64,000 nt of DNA, from contig JAHJCO010000023.1 of NCBI GenBank assembly GCA_018831265.1, positions 1 through 64,000 on the forward strand. Reading direction: 5' to 3'. The first letter of the stretch is position 1, and each line of letters begins with the position of its first letter. This DNA is from Actinomycetota bacterium (GTDB taxonomy: Bacteria > Actinomycetota > Geothermincolia > Fen-727 > Anoxymicrobiaceae). The notes beneath the pieces are model-generated. The model ran no database searches, was not told the DNA's origin, and worked only from the letters and a program-made list of their open reading frames with translations. The position numbers were made by a program, and so were the translations under genes. This document shows, piece after piece, positions 36,998-44,583 of the stretch.

Positions 36998-37020
36998 TGA
37001 CTTGAATGTGGCCTGACCCC
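36998..37020. repeat. TGCCTGACCCC-family repeat unit
   Basis: Differs slightly from the 23-base sequence found exactly at 39304-39326 and 56678-56700 (core ACTTGAATGGTGCCTGAC). It ends 10 bases before rsmD. Confidence 0.7.
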
Positions 37021-37030
37021 TGGTTTAGTC

Positions 37031-37615
37031 ATGAGAGTAATAGCGGGTAGCGCGAAGGGCACGCGATTGTACGGGGCGAAGGGCCGCGACCTGCGCCCGG
37101 TGCTCGACCGCGTCAAGGAGTCGATGTTCGCCGCGCTCGGCGACCGCGTGGTGGGCGCGCGCGTGCTCGACCTCTTCGCCGGGGTCGGGAACCTCGGCAT
37201 CGAGGCGCTCAGCCGGGGTGCCGAGCACGCGGTCTTCATCGAGCGGCACCGGGCCACTGCCGAGGCGCTCACGCACAACCTGGAGCGTGCGCACCTGTCC
37301 GAAAAAGGCACGGTAAAAACGGGAAAACTGCCGATGGCGCTGCGTTCCGTGAGCGGCCGCTTTGGTTTGCTTTTCATAGACCCACCCTTTAGAATTGATG
37401 GACATTTGCTGGAGGAGCTGTTCGAGCGCGTCCGAACAAGGGGATTCCTCGACGACGGTGGGCTCGCGGTATACCGCCACTCGCCCCACTCGAGATACGA
37501 TCCCCCGGAGGACCGCTGGACGCTGGTCGAGCGGCGGGATTACGGCGATTCCATCATTTCCATGTACGAGACGAGCGAGCGGACGGACGACGAATACCGG
37601 GGGGGACCGGTTTGA
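37031..37615 (+). CDS. rsmD: 16S rRNA (guanine966-N2)-methyltransferase RsmD
   Basis: 194 residues, class I methyltransferase that modifies G966 of 16S rRNA. MRVIAGSAKGTRLYGAKG and RPVLDRVKESMFAALGD are the family's N-terminal signature; VLDLFAGVGNLGIEALSRGA binds SAM; LLFIDPPFRIDG carries the catalytic DPPF. No clear ribosome-binding site, because a repeat ends 10 bases upstream. The 3' end overlaps coaD by 4 bp (TTGA), so the two are coupled. Confidence 0.93.
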   Translation: MRVIAGSAKGTRLYGAKGRDLRPVLDRVKESMFAALGDRVVGARVLDLFAGVGNLGIEALSRGAEHAVFIERHRATAEALTHNLERAHLSEKGTVKTGKLPMALRSVSGRFGLLFIDPPFRIDGHLLEELFERVRTRGFLDDGGLAVYRHSPHSRYDPPEDRWTLVERRDYGDSIISMYETSERTDDEYRGGPV

Positions 37616-38121
37616 ACGTGGCTATATGCCCGGGCACCTTCGACCCTGTGACCAACGGCCACCTTGATGTCATCTCGAGGGTGGCAAAGCATTTCGGCAG
37701 GGTCATTGTCGCCGTAGCGGAGAACGCGGGCAAGGACCCCCTTTTCACCATCGAGGAGCGCCTCTCGATGCTCAATGAGTGCCTGGCCGACCATGAGAAC
37801 ATCGAGGTGGTCGCATTCGACTGCCTGTTGGTCGACCTGGCGCACCAGTACGATTCCTGCGCAATCGTCAAGGGACTCCGGGCCATGTCCGACTTCGAGT
37901 TCGAGTTCCAGATGGCCCAGTTCAACCGCCAGATGGACGAGGCCATCGAGACGTTCTTCGTCATGGCCAGCCCTGAATATACCTACCTGAGCTCGAGCGG
38001 GGTCAAGGAGGTCGCCGCCTACGGCGGCTCGATCAGGGGCCTGGTACCTCCGACGGTCGAGGCCCGCTTCAACGCGAAGTACCGCGGGGGCCAGGCGGCC
38101 GGGGCGTCCGGAAAGGAGTAG
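37612..38121 (+). CDS. coaD: Phosphopantetheine adenylyltransferase
   Basis: 169 residues. Adenylates 4'-phosphopantetheine in coenzyme A synthesis. The nucleotidyltransferase motif is GTFDPVTNGHLDVISR (T/HxGH), followed by FTIEERLSMLNECL, VKGLRAMSDFEFEFQMAQFN and the ATP-binding YLSSSGVKEVAAYGG (ISSS-type loop). TTG start inside the end of rsmD. Common rsmD-coaD pairing in Gram-positive genomes. Confidence 0.95.
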   Translation: MNVAICPGTFDPVTNGHLDVISRVAKHFGRVIVAVAENAGKDPLFTIEERLSMLNECLADHENIEVVAFDCLLVDLAHQYDSCAIVKGLRAMSDFEFEFQMAQFNRQMDEAIETFFVMASPEYTYLSSSGVKEVAAYGGSIRGLVPPTVEARFNAKYRGGQAAGASGKE

Positions 38122-38126
38122 CGGCT

Positions 38127-38639
38127 GTGGACATATTCGCGCGACTGGACAAGCTCGAGGATTTCATCGCGAACTCCAAAAAGGTGCCGCTGTCGGGCGC
38201 GGTGAGGGTCAACGAGGCCGAGTTCTACGACATCCTGGATGACATCAGGGCGACCCTCCCCAACGAGCTCAAGCAGGCCCGGCTGGTCACCAAGGAGCGC
38301 GACCGCATCCTGGGAGAGGCGACGCGCAAGGAGCAGGACGTGCTCGCGCAGGCCGAGCATCGCGCCGAGGGGATGATCATGGACACCGAGATCATCAAGC
38401 AGGCGCAGCTCGAGAAAGAGCACATCCTGGAGGAGGCGGAGGAGGAGGCGCGCAGAATAAAGTACGACGCCGAGGACTATGCCGACCAGGTGTTCGGCGA
38501 GCTGGAGGCGTCCCTCGCGGAGGTGCGCGACTCGACCGAGGACATACTCCGCCGGGTGACCGGGTGGCGCGAGAAGCTCCGTGGCTACGAGGAGCAGGGG
38601 ACCGGGGAGTACGAGTACGAGGAGCGCGCCGAGGAGTAG
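38127..38639 (+). CDS. Coiled-coil protein of the Rv2927c type
   Basis: 170 residues, mostly one long charged coiled coil (about 45-145: LKQARLVTKERDRILGEATR, EQDVLAQAEHRAEGMIMDTE, AEEEARRIKYDAEDYADQVF). The N-terminus MDIFARLDKLEDFIANSKKV plus the segment VNEAEFYDILDDIRATLPNE is shared with actinobacterial proteins found between coaD and yceD, sometimes labelled DivIVA-like or ATP-synthase-B-like on coiled-coil similarity alone. True role unknown; a cell-envelope scaffold is a guess. GTG start 5 bp after coaD. A strong terminator follows. Confidence 0.75.
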   Translation: MDIFARLDKLEDFIANSKKVPLSGAVRVNEAEFYDILDDIRATLPNELKQARLVTKERDRILGEATRKEQDVLAQAEHRAEGMIMDTEIIKQAQLEKEHILEEAEEEARRIKYDAEDYADQVFGELEASLAEVRDSTEDILRRVTGWREKLRGYEEQGTGEYEYEERAEE

Positions 38640-38666
38640 GGTACCGGGGCGCCGGCAAGGCAGACA

Positions 38667-38693
38667 AACCCCGGCGCGTCCGCCGGGGTTTTC
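38667..38693 (+). terminator. Rho-independent terminator
   Basis: AACCCCGGCG pairs perfectly with CGCCGGGGTT over a CGTC loop, then TTC. It ends the rsmD-coaD-coiled-coil unit and lies just before yceD. Confidence 0.8.
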
Positions 38694-38711
38694 TCACGCG
38701 AGGTGAAGCGG

Positions 38712-39272
38712 ATGAGCGCGAAGCGGAACAGGCGTATTCCGGAGGGGCTAAGGATCGACCTTTCCGGCGTCGTCGAGAACGTCGGGGACCACACCCGGGT
38801 GCGGGGCAGCGCGAGCCTCGAGTTCAGCGACATCTACCAGGCGGAGTTCGTACGTGGTGACGACATCAGCTGGAACTTCGAGCTGCGCCGTATCACCGGC
38901 GGCGTCCAGGTGACCGGCGATATCATGGGCGAGGTCCCGCTGTCCTGCTACCGCTGCCTGGAGGAGTTCCGTCACACTATATCCTTGAAGGTGGACGAAG
39001 TGGTCCTCACCGTGGCAACCGGGCAACGCGAGCCCGGGGACATGGACGACGAGTACATGGTGCTGGACGAGCAGCTGGACCTGGAGCCCATACTCAGGGA
39101 CGCGGTCTACCTGGCCATCCCCGTCAGGCGCATCTGCTCCGAGGAGTGCAGGGGCATCTGCCCGACCTGCGGTGAGAACCGCAACCTTGTCGAGTGCGGC
39201 TGCCCTGCCCGCGAGCCGGACGCCCGGCTGAAGCCCCTGGCGGACCTCAAGCGCCGCCTCGAAGGCCGATAA
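38712..39272 (+). CDS. YceD/DUF177 family protein
   Basis: 186 residues. The central CYRCLEEF (here MGEVPLSCYRCLEEFRHTI) and the C-terminal ICSEECRGICPTCGENRN carry the Cys residues of this family, probably binding zinc; DLEPILRDAVYLAIPVRRIC is the usual conserved stretch. YceD homologues lie upstream of rpmF in most bacteria, as here, and are linked to 23S rRNA/ribosome processing. The ATG at 38712 follows GAGG at 8 bases; a GTG at 38703 is part of that site. Confidence 0.88.
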   Translation: MSAKRNRRIPEGLRIDLSGVVENVGDHTRVRGSASLEFSDIYQAEFVRGDDISWNFELRRITGGVQVTGDIMGEVPLSCYRCLEEFRHTISLKVDEVVLTVATGQREPGDMDDEYMVLDEQLDLEPILRDAVYLAIPVRRICSEECRGICPTCGENRNLVECGCPAREPDARLKPLADLKRRLEGR

Positions 39273-39280
39273 CTAGGATA

Positions 39281-39326
39281 GGGGGCAGGCACCATTCAAG
39301 TCATTGACTTGAATGGTGCCTGACCC
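39281..39326. repeat. TGCCTGACCCC-family inverted repeat
   Basis: GGGGCAGGCACCATTCAAGT (39282 on) is complementary to the 23 bases at 39304-39326 (core ACTTGAATGGTGCCTGAC), forming a 46-nt hairpin between yceD and rpmF. Confidence 0.85.
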
Positions 39327-39340
39327 CGGGTTTATTCACC

Positions 39341-39369
39341 TTGACGCTCTAAAGCGTCTAAAGTACCCT
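39341..39369 (+). promoter_or_regulatory. Promoter of rpmF
   Basis: TTGACG, 17-bp spacer, TACCCT. The spacer side holds an inverted repeat GACGCTCTAAAGCGTC that could be an operator. Confidence 0.45.
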
Positions 39370-39403
39370 TCTTACGCACGCAATCTATCCGGAAAGTGAA
39401 GAA

Positions 39404-39580
39404 ATGGCCGTTCCAAAGAGAAAGAAAGCGAAGTGCCGGAGGGACTCCCGGCGGTCTCACGACGCGCTGAAGCCACCTTCCTTGAGCGAATGCCCCCAGT
39501 GCCATCAGCCCAAGCTGCCCCATCGCGTCTGCAGAGAGTGTGGCTATTACAATGGCCGGCAGATCTTCGAGGTCGAATGA
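39404..39580 (+). CDS. rpmF: 50S ribosomal protein L32
   Basis: 58 residues. MAVPKRKKAKCRRDSRRSHD is the typical L32 N-terminus; ECPQCHQPKLPHRVCRECGY carries two CxxC zinc pairs, and GYYNGRQIFEVE is the usual end. GGAAAG precedes the ATG. Its 3' end overlaps the acyl-CoA synthetase start by about 29 bp, which is unusual for a ribosomal protein gene. Confidence 0.95.
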   Translation: MAVPKRKKAKCRRDSRRSHDALKPPSLSECPQCHQPKLPHRVCRECGYYNGRQIFEVE

Positions 39581-41687
39581 CAGGGCTGTAGTAAGCGACA
39601 ACTTCTTCGAGCCCCGGTCGCTGGCCGTGATAGGGGCGTCTTCACATCCCGAGAAGGTCGGCTTCGCCGTGCTGGCCAACGTCATCGAGTCCGGGTACCA
39701 GGGTGAGGTCTTCGCGGTCAACCCGAAGGCCGGGGTAATCCAGGAGATCCGATGCCACCCGGACGTGGGCTCGCTGCCACACCCCCCCGACCTGGCGATC
39801 GTGATCGTCCCCGCGAACGCCGTGCTGGAGACCGTTACCCGGTGCGCCGGGATTGGAGTCCGTGCGGGCGTGGTGATATCGGCCGGCTTCCGTGAGACCG
39901 GCATCGAGGGAAGGCGCCTCGAGAACGCGGTCGTGAAGGCGGCCCGCGACGGCGGCATGAGGCTGCTGGGCCCCAACTGCCTGGGCATCATCAACACCGC
40001 CCTCCCGCTGAACGCCTCGTTCGCGCGCAGGATGCCACCCCGGGGATCGATCGGCGTGCTGAGCCAGTCGGGCGCGATCTGCACCTCCCTCATCGACTGG
40101 GCGCGGGCCGAGGGGGTGGGCTTCTCCAAGCTCGTGAGCCTGGGCAACGGCGCCGACCTGGTCGAGAGCGACTTCCTGGACGCTCTCGCCGACGATACGA
40201 AGACGAACGTCATAGCCATGTACCTGGAGGGCGTCTCCAACGGTGAGCGGTTCTTCGAGTCGGTGCGCAGGGCGAGCCGCGCGAAGCCCGTGGTCTTCTT
40301 CAAGGCCGGGGCCACCACCTCCGGGGCTAGGGCGGCCTCCTCCCACACGGGTTCGCTCGCCGGAAGTGAGAGCTCGTACGAGGCACTGTGCCGGCAGGCG
40401 CCTGCGCTGCGGGCCTACTCCGTCGACGAGCTGATAGAGCTGTCGCTTGCGCTGGCCACCCAGCCCATCCCGAAGGGCCCCAGTGTCGCGCTGATCACCA
40501 ACGCGGGAGGCCCGGGCATCATCGCCTCCGACGCCTGCGAGCGCGCGGGACTGAGCCTGGCCCGGATAGCGGGCAAGACCCTGGACGAGCTCAAGAGGTT
40601 CCTGCCCCCCGCGGCCAGCCTCCACAACCCCATCGACCTGCTGGGGACCGCTGACGCAAAGCTGTACGGCCTGGCGCTGGAGACGCTCCTGGCCGACCCG
40701 GACGTGGACGCCGTCATGATCATCCTCACCCCGCAGGCCATGACCGAGGTCGCCGGCACCGCCGACGAGATCCTCAGGATCGCCCGGGGGGCGGAGAAGC
40801 CGGTTGTCTGCTCGTTCATGGGGGCGGACTCCGTCGAAGCCGAGGTGGACCGCCTCCAGGAGGCCGGCATACCCAACGTAGCGTACCCGGACAAGGCCAT
40901 GCAGATACTTGGACGGATGTACGAGCGCCGGCTCCAGGTCATGCGTCCGCGCCCCCGCGCCAAACGCTTCCCGGTCGACTCGAAGGCGGTCTCCAGCCTG
41001 TTCCACGGCTACGTCGAGACCGGCGCGACCACCCAGCTGAGCCCCGAGGACTGCCGCGAGGTCCTCCAGGCGTACGGCATACCCTACTCGCCGCTCAAGG
41101 TGGCGAGCGACCTGGCGGGAGCGAAGAGGCATGCCGCGGAGATGGGCTACCCGGTGGTATTGAAGGTGATGAGCCGGCAGGTTGTGCACAAGACCGACGT
41201 CGGCGGGGTGGTGCTCGACATAAGGAACCAGCGGCGGCTCGCGTCCGCCTACGACGACATGATCTCGAACGTCAGGCGCAAGATGCCGGCCGCGAAGATA
41301 GACGGGGTCACGGTCCAGAAGATGGTGCCGCAGGGACGCGAGCTGATCCTGGGTGTGGCCAGGGACCCCCAGTTCGGGCCGCTGGTCATGGTCGGGCTCG
41401 GGGGCATATACGTGGAGACGTTCAAGGACGTAGCGTTCCGCCTCGTGCCCATGACGCCGCGGGACGCCGCTTCGATGCTGCACGAGCTCAAGGCCTACCG
41501 GCTGCTGTCGGGGGTGCGCGGCGAGCCCCCCGCCGACATAGCAGCGGTGGAGGAAGTGCTGCTGCGCGTTTCGCAGCTCGCAGGGGAACACCCGTGCCTG
41601 AGCGAAATGGACATCAACCCACTCATAGTCTACAATGCGGGCGACGGCTGCACCTGTGTGGACGTCAGGATAACACTCGGAGGATGA
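39552..41687 (+). CDS. Acetate/acyl-CoA ligase (ADP-forming), fused alpha-beta
   Basis: 711 residues. Converts acyl-CoA, ADP and phosphate to acid, CoA and ATP, giving substrate-level ATP. CoA-binding domain (RSLAVIGASSHPEKVGFAVL, about 17-36), succinyl-CoA-ligase-like domains (GIGVRAGVVISAGFRETG; SQSGAICTSLIDWA; phosphohistidine region SSHTGSLAGSE), then an ATP-grasp domain (YGIPYSPLKVASDLAGAKRH, YPVVLKVMSRQVVHKTDVGG, LGGIYVETFKD). The order alpha-beta in one chain is the acd type. The start at 39552 lies inside rpmF; a GTG at 39540 is possible. It overlaps the next gene by 4 bp (ATGA). Confidence 0.88.
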   Translation: MAGRSSRSNDRAVVSDNFFEPRSLAVIGASSHPEKVGFAVLANVIESGYQGEVFAVNPKAGVIQEIRCHPDVGSLPHPPDLAIVIVPANAVLETVTRCAGIGVRAGVVISAGFRETGIEGRRLENAVVKAARDGGMRLLGPNCLGIINTALPLNASFARRMPPRGSIGVLSQSGAICTSLIDWARAEGVGFSKLVSLGNGADLVESDFLDALADDTKTNVIAMYLEGVSNGERFFESVRRASRAKPVVFFKAGATTSGARAASSHTGSLAGSESSYEALCRQAPALRAYSVDELIELSLALATQPIPKGPSVALITNAGGPGIIASDACERAGLSLARIAGKTLDELKRFLPPAASLHNPIDLLGTADAKLYGLALETLLADPDVDAVMIILTPQAMTEVAGTADEILRIARGAEKPVVCSFMGADSVEAEVDRLQEAGIPNVAYPDKAMQILGRMYERRLQVMRPRPRAKRFPVDSKAVSSLFHGYVETGATTQLSPEDCREVLQAYGIPYSPLKVASDLAGAKRHAAEMGYPVVLKVMSRQVVHKTDVGGVVLDIRNQRRLASAYDDMISNVRRKMPAAKIDGVTVQKMVPQGRELILGVARDPQFGPLVMVGLGGIYVETFKDVAFRLVPMTPRDAASMLHELKAYRLLSGVRGEPPADIAAVEEVLLRVSQLAGEHPCLSEMDINPLIVYNAGDGCTCVDVRITLGG

Positions 41688-42766
41688 CTCCCTTGTCTAC
41701 CATACTCATCGTCTCCAGCGAAAAGTACTCCGGAAAGAGCAGTCTGGCAGTGGGGCTGGCGCTCGAGTTGCGGGAGCGCGGGTTCGACGTCGGCTACATG
41801 AAGCCGATAGGCGCCTACCCCATCAAGGTGGACCAGAAGAAGGTCGACGAGGACGCCTACTTCATCGCCGAGGCGCTCTCGCTCGAGGAGGAGCTCGCCG
41901 ACGTGACCCAGTTCTTCCTGACCTGGGACAACATGACCCGCTTCATGCGAAAGATGCCCGCCAGGCCCCGCGAGAAGGTCAAGGCCGCCTACGACAGGCT
42001 GGCCCGGGGCAGGGACATCATGATCGTCGAGGGGGCGGAGAACTTCATCCACGGGAGGATGCTGGGGCTTTCCTCGTTCGAGCTCGCCGAGGTCCTCGGC
42101 GGCTCGGTCCTGTTCCTCGACACCTACAACGACGAGCTCACCGTGGACCGGATCATGGGCGCCAGGGACTTCTTCGGGGAGGTGTTCCTGGGCGCGGTGC
42201 TCAACTGGGTCCCCGAGCGCCGCGGGGAGTACGTCAAGAACCTGCTGGCCCGTTTCATGGCCTCGCAGGGGATAAAGATGTTCGGCTCGCTTTCCACCGA
42301 CAGGGTGCTGCGCTCCATCACGGTCGACGACCTGGCCGCCGGCCTCAACGGCAGGATAATCTGCGCGCAGGACCGGGGCGACGAGCTCATCGAGTCGATG
42401 ATGGTCGGGGCAATGGGCCAGGAGCAGGCGCTCCGGCTCTTCCGCAAGCAGGCCAACAAGGTCGTGATCACCGGGGGCGACCGCTCCGACGTTCAGATGG
42501 CCGCGCTGGAGACCCCCACCAAGTCGCTGATACTCACGGGCGGCCACCGCCCGAGCCCGCTTGTCCTCGGGCAGGCCGAGGAGATGGGCGTCCCGATAAT
42601 AATGGTCGACCACGATACCGCCACCACCGTGGAGATGGTCGAGTCCGCCATAGGACACCAGAAGGTGCACAGCCCCAAGAAGATCGAGCGGATGAGGGCC
42701 CACATCAGGGACGAGCTGGACCTCGAAGCGCTCCTCGAAGAGGTCGGACGACGTGACGCGGGCTGA
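41684..42766 (+). CDS. P-loop NTPase with DRTGG domain (phosphotransacetylase N-domain-like)
   Basis: 360 residues. The N-terminal third is a BioD-like P-loop domain (ILIVSSEKYSGKSSLAVGLA, MIVEGAENFIHGRML). The middle carries a DRTGG-type regulatory domain (ITVDDLAAGLNGRIICAQDR, KVVITGGDRSDVQMAALETP). Similar modules form the N-terminus of some phosphate acetyltransferases, where they regulate the enzyme; the catalytic domain is absent here. Position directly after an ADP-forming acyl-CoA synthetase (ATGA overlap) suggests regulation of acetyl-CoA/acetate conversion (inference). GGAGG abuts the ATG; a TTG three codons on is better spaced. Confidence 0.75.
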   Translation: MTPLSTILIVSSEKYSGKSSLAVGLALELRERGFDVGYMKPIGAYPIKVDQKKVDEDAYFIAEALSLEEELADVTQFFLTWDNMTRFMRKMPARPREKVKAAYDRLARGRDIMIVEGAENFIHGRMLGLSSFELAEVLGGSVLFLDTYNDELTVDRIMGARDFFGEVFLGAVLNWVPERRGEYVKNLLARFMASQGIKMFGSLSTDRVLRSITVDDLAAGLNGRIICAQDRGDELIESMMVGAMGQEQALRLFRKQANKVVITGGDRSDVQMAALETPTKSLILTGGHRPSPLVLGQAEEMGVPIIMVDHDTATTVEMVESAIGHQKVHSPKKIERMRAHIRDELDLEALLEEVGRRDAG

Positions 42767-42793
42767 TGACGATGGCCCGGGGTTGACCGGCCC

Positions 42794-43516
42794 TTGAAAG
42801 GCGAGAAGGAGCACGTCCTCGATGCCGTGGAGAACGTCCTCGGCTACACCTTCAACGACCGCTCGCTGCTGTTGAACGGTCTCAGCCATACCTCCTACAT
42901 CAACGAGCAGGGGCTGCCGGTATTCGAGTCGTACGAGCGCCTGGAGTTCCTCGGCGACTCGGTCATCGAACTTGCCGTCACGCACCTGCTCTTCGAGGAC
43001 TTCCCCGAGGCCCCCGAGGGCGAGCTGACCAAGTTCCGCTCCCCGCTGGTCAAGGGCGAGGCCCTGGCCGAGGCCGCCGCCAGGCTGGGCCTGGGAGACT
43101 ACATCTTCCTGGGCAAGGGCGAGGAGTCCACCGGCGGACGCACCAAGCGCTCGCTGCTCGCGGACACATTCGAGGCGGTGGTCGGGGCGGTGTACCTCGA
43201 CGCCGGGTTCGAGGTTGCCCGGGGCCTGGTCATCTCCCTGCTGGAGAAGAACATCCACAAGCTCCTGAAGTGGGGGCCCGGCGACTTCAAAAGCGAGCTG
43301 CAGGAGCTCTCCGCGAAGAGGAAGGGCGCGGTGCCCCGCTACCGCATGCGGGAGGAGGGCCCCGACCACTACAAGACGTTCCACGCGACCGTGGAGGTAG
43401 GCGACCGCAAGTTCGGCCCCGTTGCGGGCACCTCGAAGAAAGAGGCCGAGCAGGGAGCCGCGCGGCTGGCCATGAAAAAGCTGGGCTGGCTGGGGGGCGC
43501 CGGTGCCCGCAAGTAA
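42794..43516 (+). CDS. rnc: Ribonuclease III
   Basis: 240 residues. Cleaves double-stranded RNA in rRNA maturation and decay. The catalytic signature YERLEFLGDSVIELAVTH (about 45-62), ADTFEAVVGAVYLDAGFE with the second acidic site, and a C-terminal dsRNA-binding domain (DFKSELQELSAKRKGAVPRY, GTSKKEAEQGAARLAMKKLG). TTG start, no strong ribosome-binding site. Its end overlaps the ROK kinase start by 14 bp, leading toward smc-ftsY. Confidence 0.95.
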   Translation: MKGEKEHVLDAVENVLGYTFNDRSLLLNGLSHTSYINEQGLPVFESYERLEFLGDSVIELAVTHLLFEDFPEAPEGELTKFRSPLVKGEALAEAAARLGLGDYIFLGKGEESTGGRTKRSLLADTFEAVVGAVYLDAGFEVARGLVISLLEKNIHKLLKWGPGDFKSELQELSAKRKGAVPRYRMREEGPDHYKTFHATVEVGDRKFGPVAGTSKKEAEQGAARLAMKKLGWLGGAGARK

Positions 43517-44525
43517 GGGGCGCGAGCCCGGAGAGGCCTCAGCCGGAGGCGCGGCTGCCGGCCGTACTCGGGACCAGGTCGTAATCGGCGTCGACGTGGG
43601 CGGGACCAACATCAGGGCGGCCCGGGTCGGCTCCGACGGTCGCGTATTCCAGCGTTTCGAATCCCCATCCCCGGCCCGCGACCAGGAGATGATGGTGGAC
43701 GCCCTCGTCGCGGTGGTCGCCGAAGCGGTTGCCGCCGGCGGTGGCCGCGGGGAGGTCCGCGCCGTCGGGCTTGGTGCCGCCGGGTACGTCCTGCACGAGA
43801 CGGGCGTCGTCATGGAGGCCCCCAACATCGCCTGGCGGGACGTCCCCCTGAGGTCCGTCGTCTCCGAGCGCGCTGGCCTGGCGGTCTTCCTCGACAACGA
43901 CGCGAACGCGGCGGCCGCGGGCGAGCACCTGTTCGGGGTCGCCCGGGGCGTCGACGACTTCGTCTACCTGACGCTGGGGACCGGCATCGGGGGCGGGATA
44001 TTCATCGACGGGAAGGTCTACAGGGGCCGGCGCGGCACGGCCGCCGAACTGGGCCACGTCACCGTGGACCCCACGGGACCGGTCTGCGGCTGCGGCAGGA
44101 GGGGGTGCCTCGAGGCGCTCGCCTCCGGCACAGCCCTGGAGCGAGAGGCCGAACGCCTGGTAGCGCTCGACCCGGGCTCCGTGTTGCACGGGATGTCCGG
44201 GGGCGATTCCCCAGGCCTGGAGGGCGAGGCCGTCGCGAGAGCCGCCGAGGAGGGCGATCGGGCCGCGCTGGCGGCTTTCGAGTACGTCTCCCTCTGGCTG
44301 GGGATCGGGATCGTCAACTTCATCCACGTCTTCGACCCGGAGCTGGTGGTCCTGGGGGGCGGGATGGCCCGCTCCGGGCACCTGCTGCTCGACTCGGTGA
44401 GGCGGTCAGTGGCCGAGCACGGGATAGGTTCCCTGGTGCGCGACGCCCGCATCGAGCTCTCCTGTCTGGGGGGCGACGCCGGGGTGGTGGGGGCGGCCGC
44501 GATGGCCTGGGAGGGTATCGGCTGA
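43503..44525 (+). CDS. ROK-family glucokinase
   Basis: 340 residues. N-terminal ATP loop VVIGVDVGGTNIRAARV (about 26-42), catalytic LDNDANAAAAGEH, GTGIGGGIFIDGKVYRG, the ROK zinc motif CGCGRRGCLEALASG with an upstream His (AELGHVTV), and LVVLGGGMARSGHLL. Likely phosphorylates glucose with ATP (or polyphosphate). It sits between rnc and smc, an unusual place, with a GTG start overlapping rnc. The first 25 residues are Gly/Ala-rich and may not all be translated. Confidence 0.85.
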   Translation: MPASKGREPGEASAGGAAAGRTRDQVVIGVDVGGTNIRAARVGSDGRVFQRFESPSPARDQEMMVDALVAVVAEAVAAGGGRGEVRAVGLGAAGYVLHETGVVMEAPNIAWRDVPLRSVVSERAGLAVFLDNDANAAAAGEHLFGVARGVDDFVYLTLGTGIGGGIFIDGKVYRGRRGTAAELGHVTVDPTGPVCGCGRRGCLEALASGTALEREAERLVALDPGSVLHGMSGGDSPGLEGEAVARAAEEGDRAALAAFEYVSLWLGIGIVNFIHVFDPELVVLGGGMARSGHLLLDSVRRSVAEHGIGSLVRDARIELSCLGGDAGVVGAAAMAWEGIG

Positions 44526-44583
44526 CCATCATCGAATTACCATCGAAGTCTGAGGTACGTCCGGGACTTATCTAGGGGGTTCT

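Noticed and set aside
37005-37035. Leaderless promoter for rsmD (TTTAGT before the ATG)
   Set aside because: The box would end only a few bases before the ATG, too near for a transcription start at the ATG.
41630-43897. 755-codon minus-strand open frame covering the DRTGG and rnc genes
   Set aside because: Antisense shadow in a high-GC genome; both plus-strand genes have strong family motifs and proper starts.
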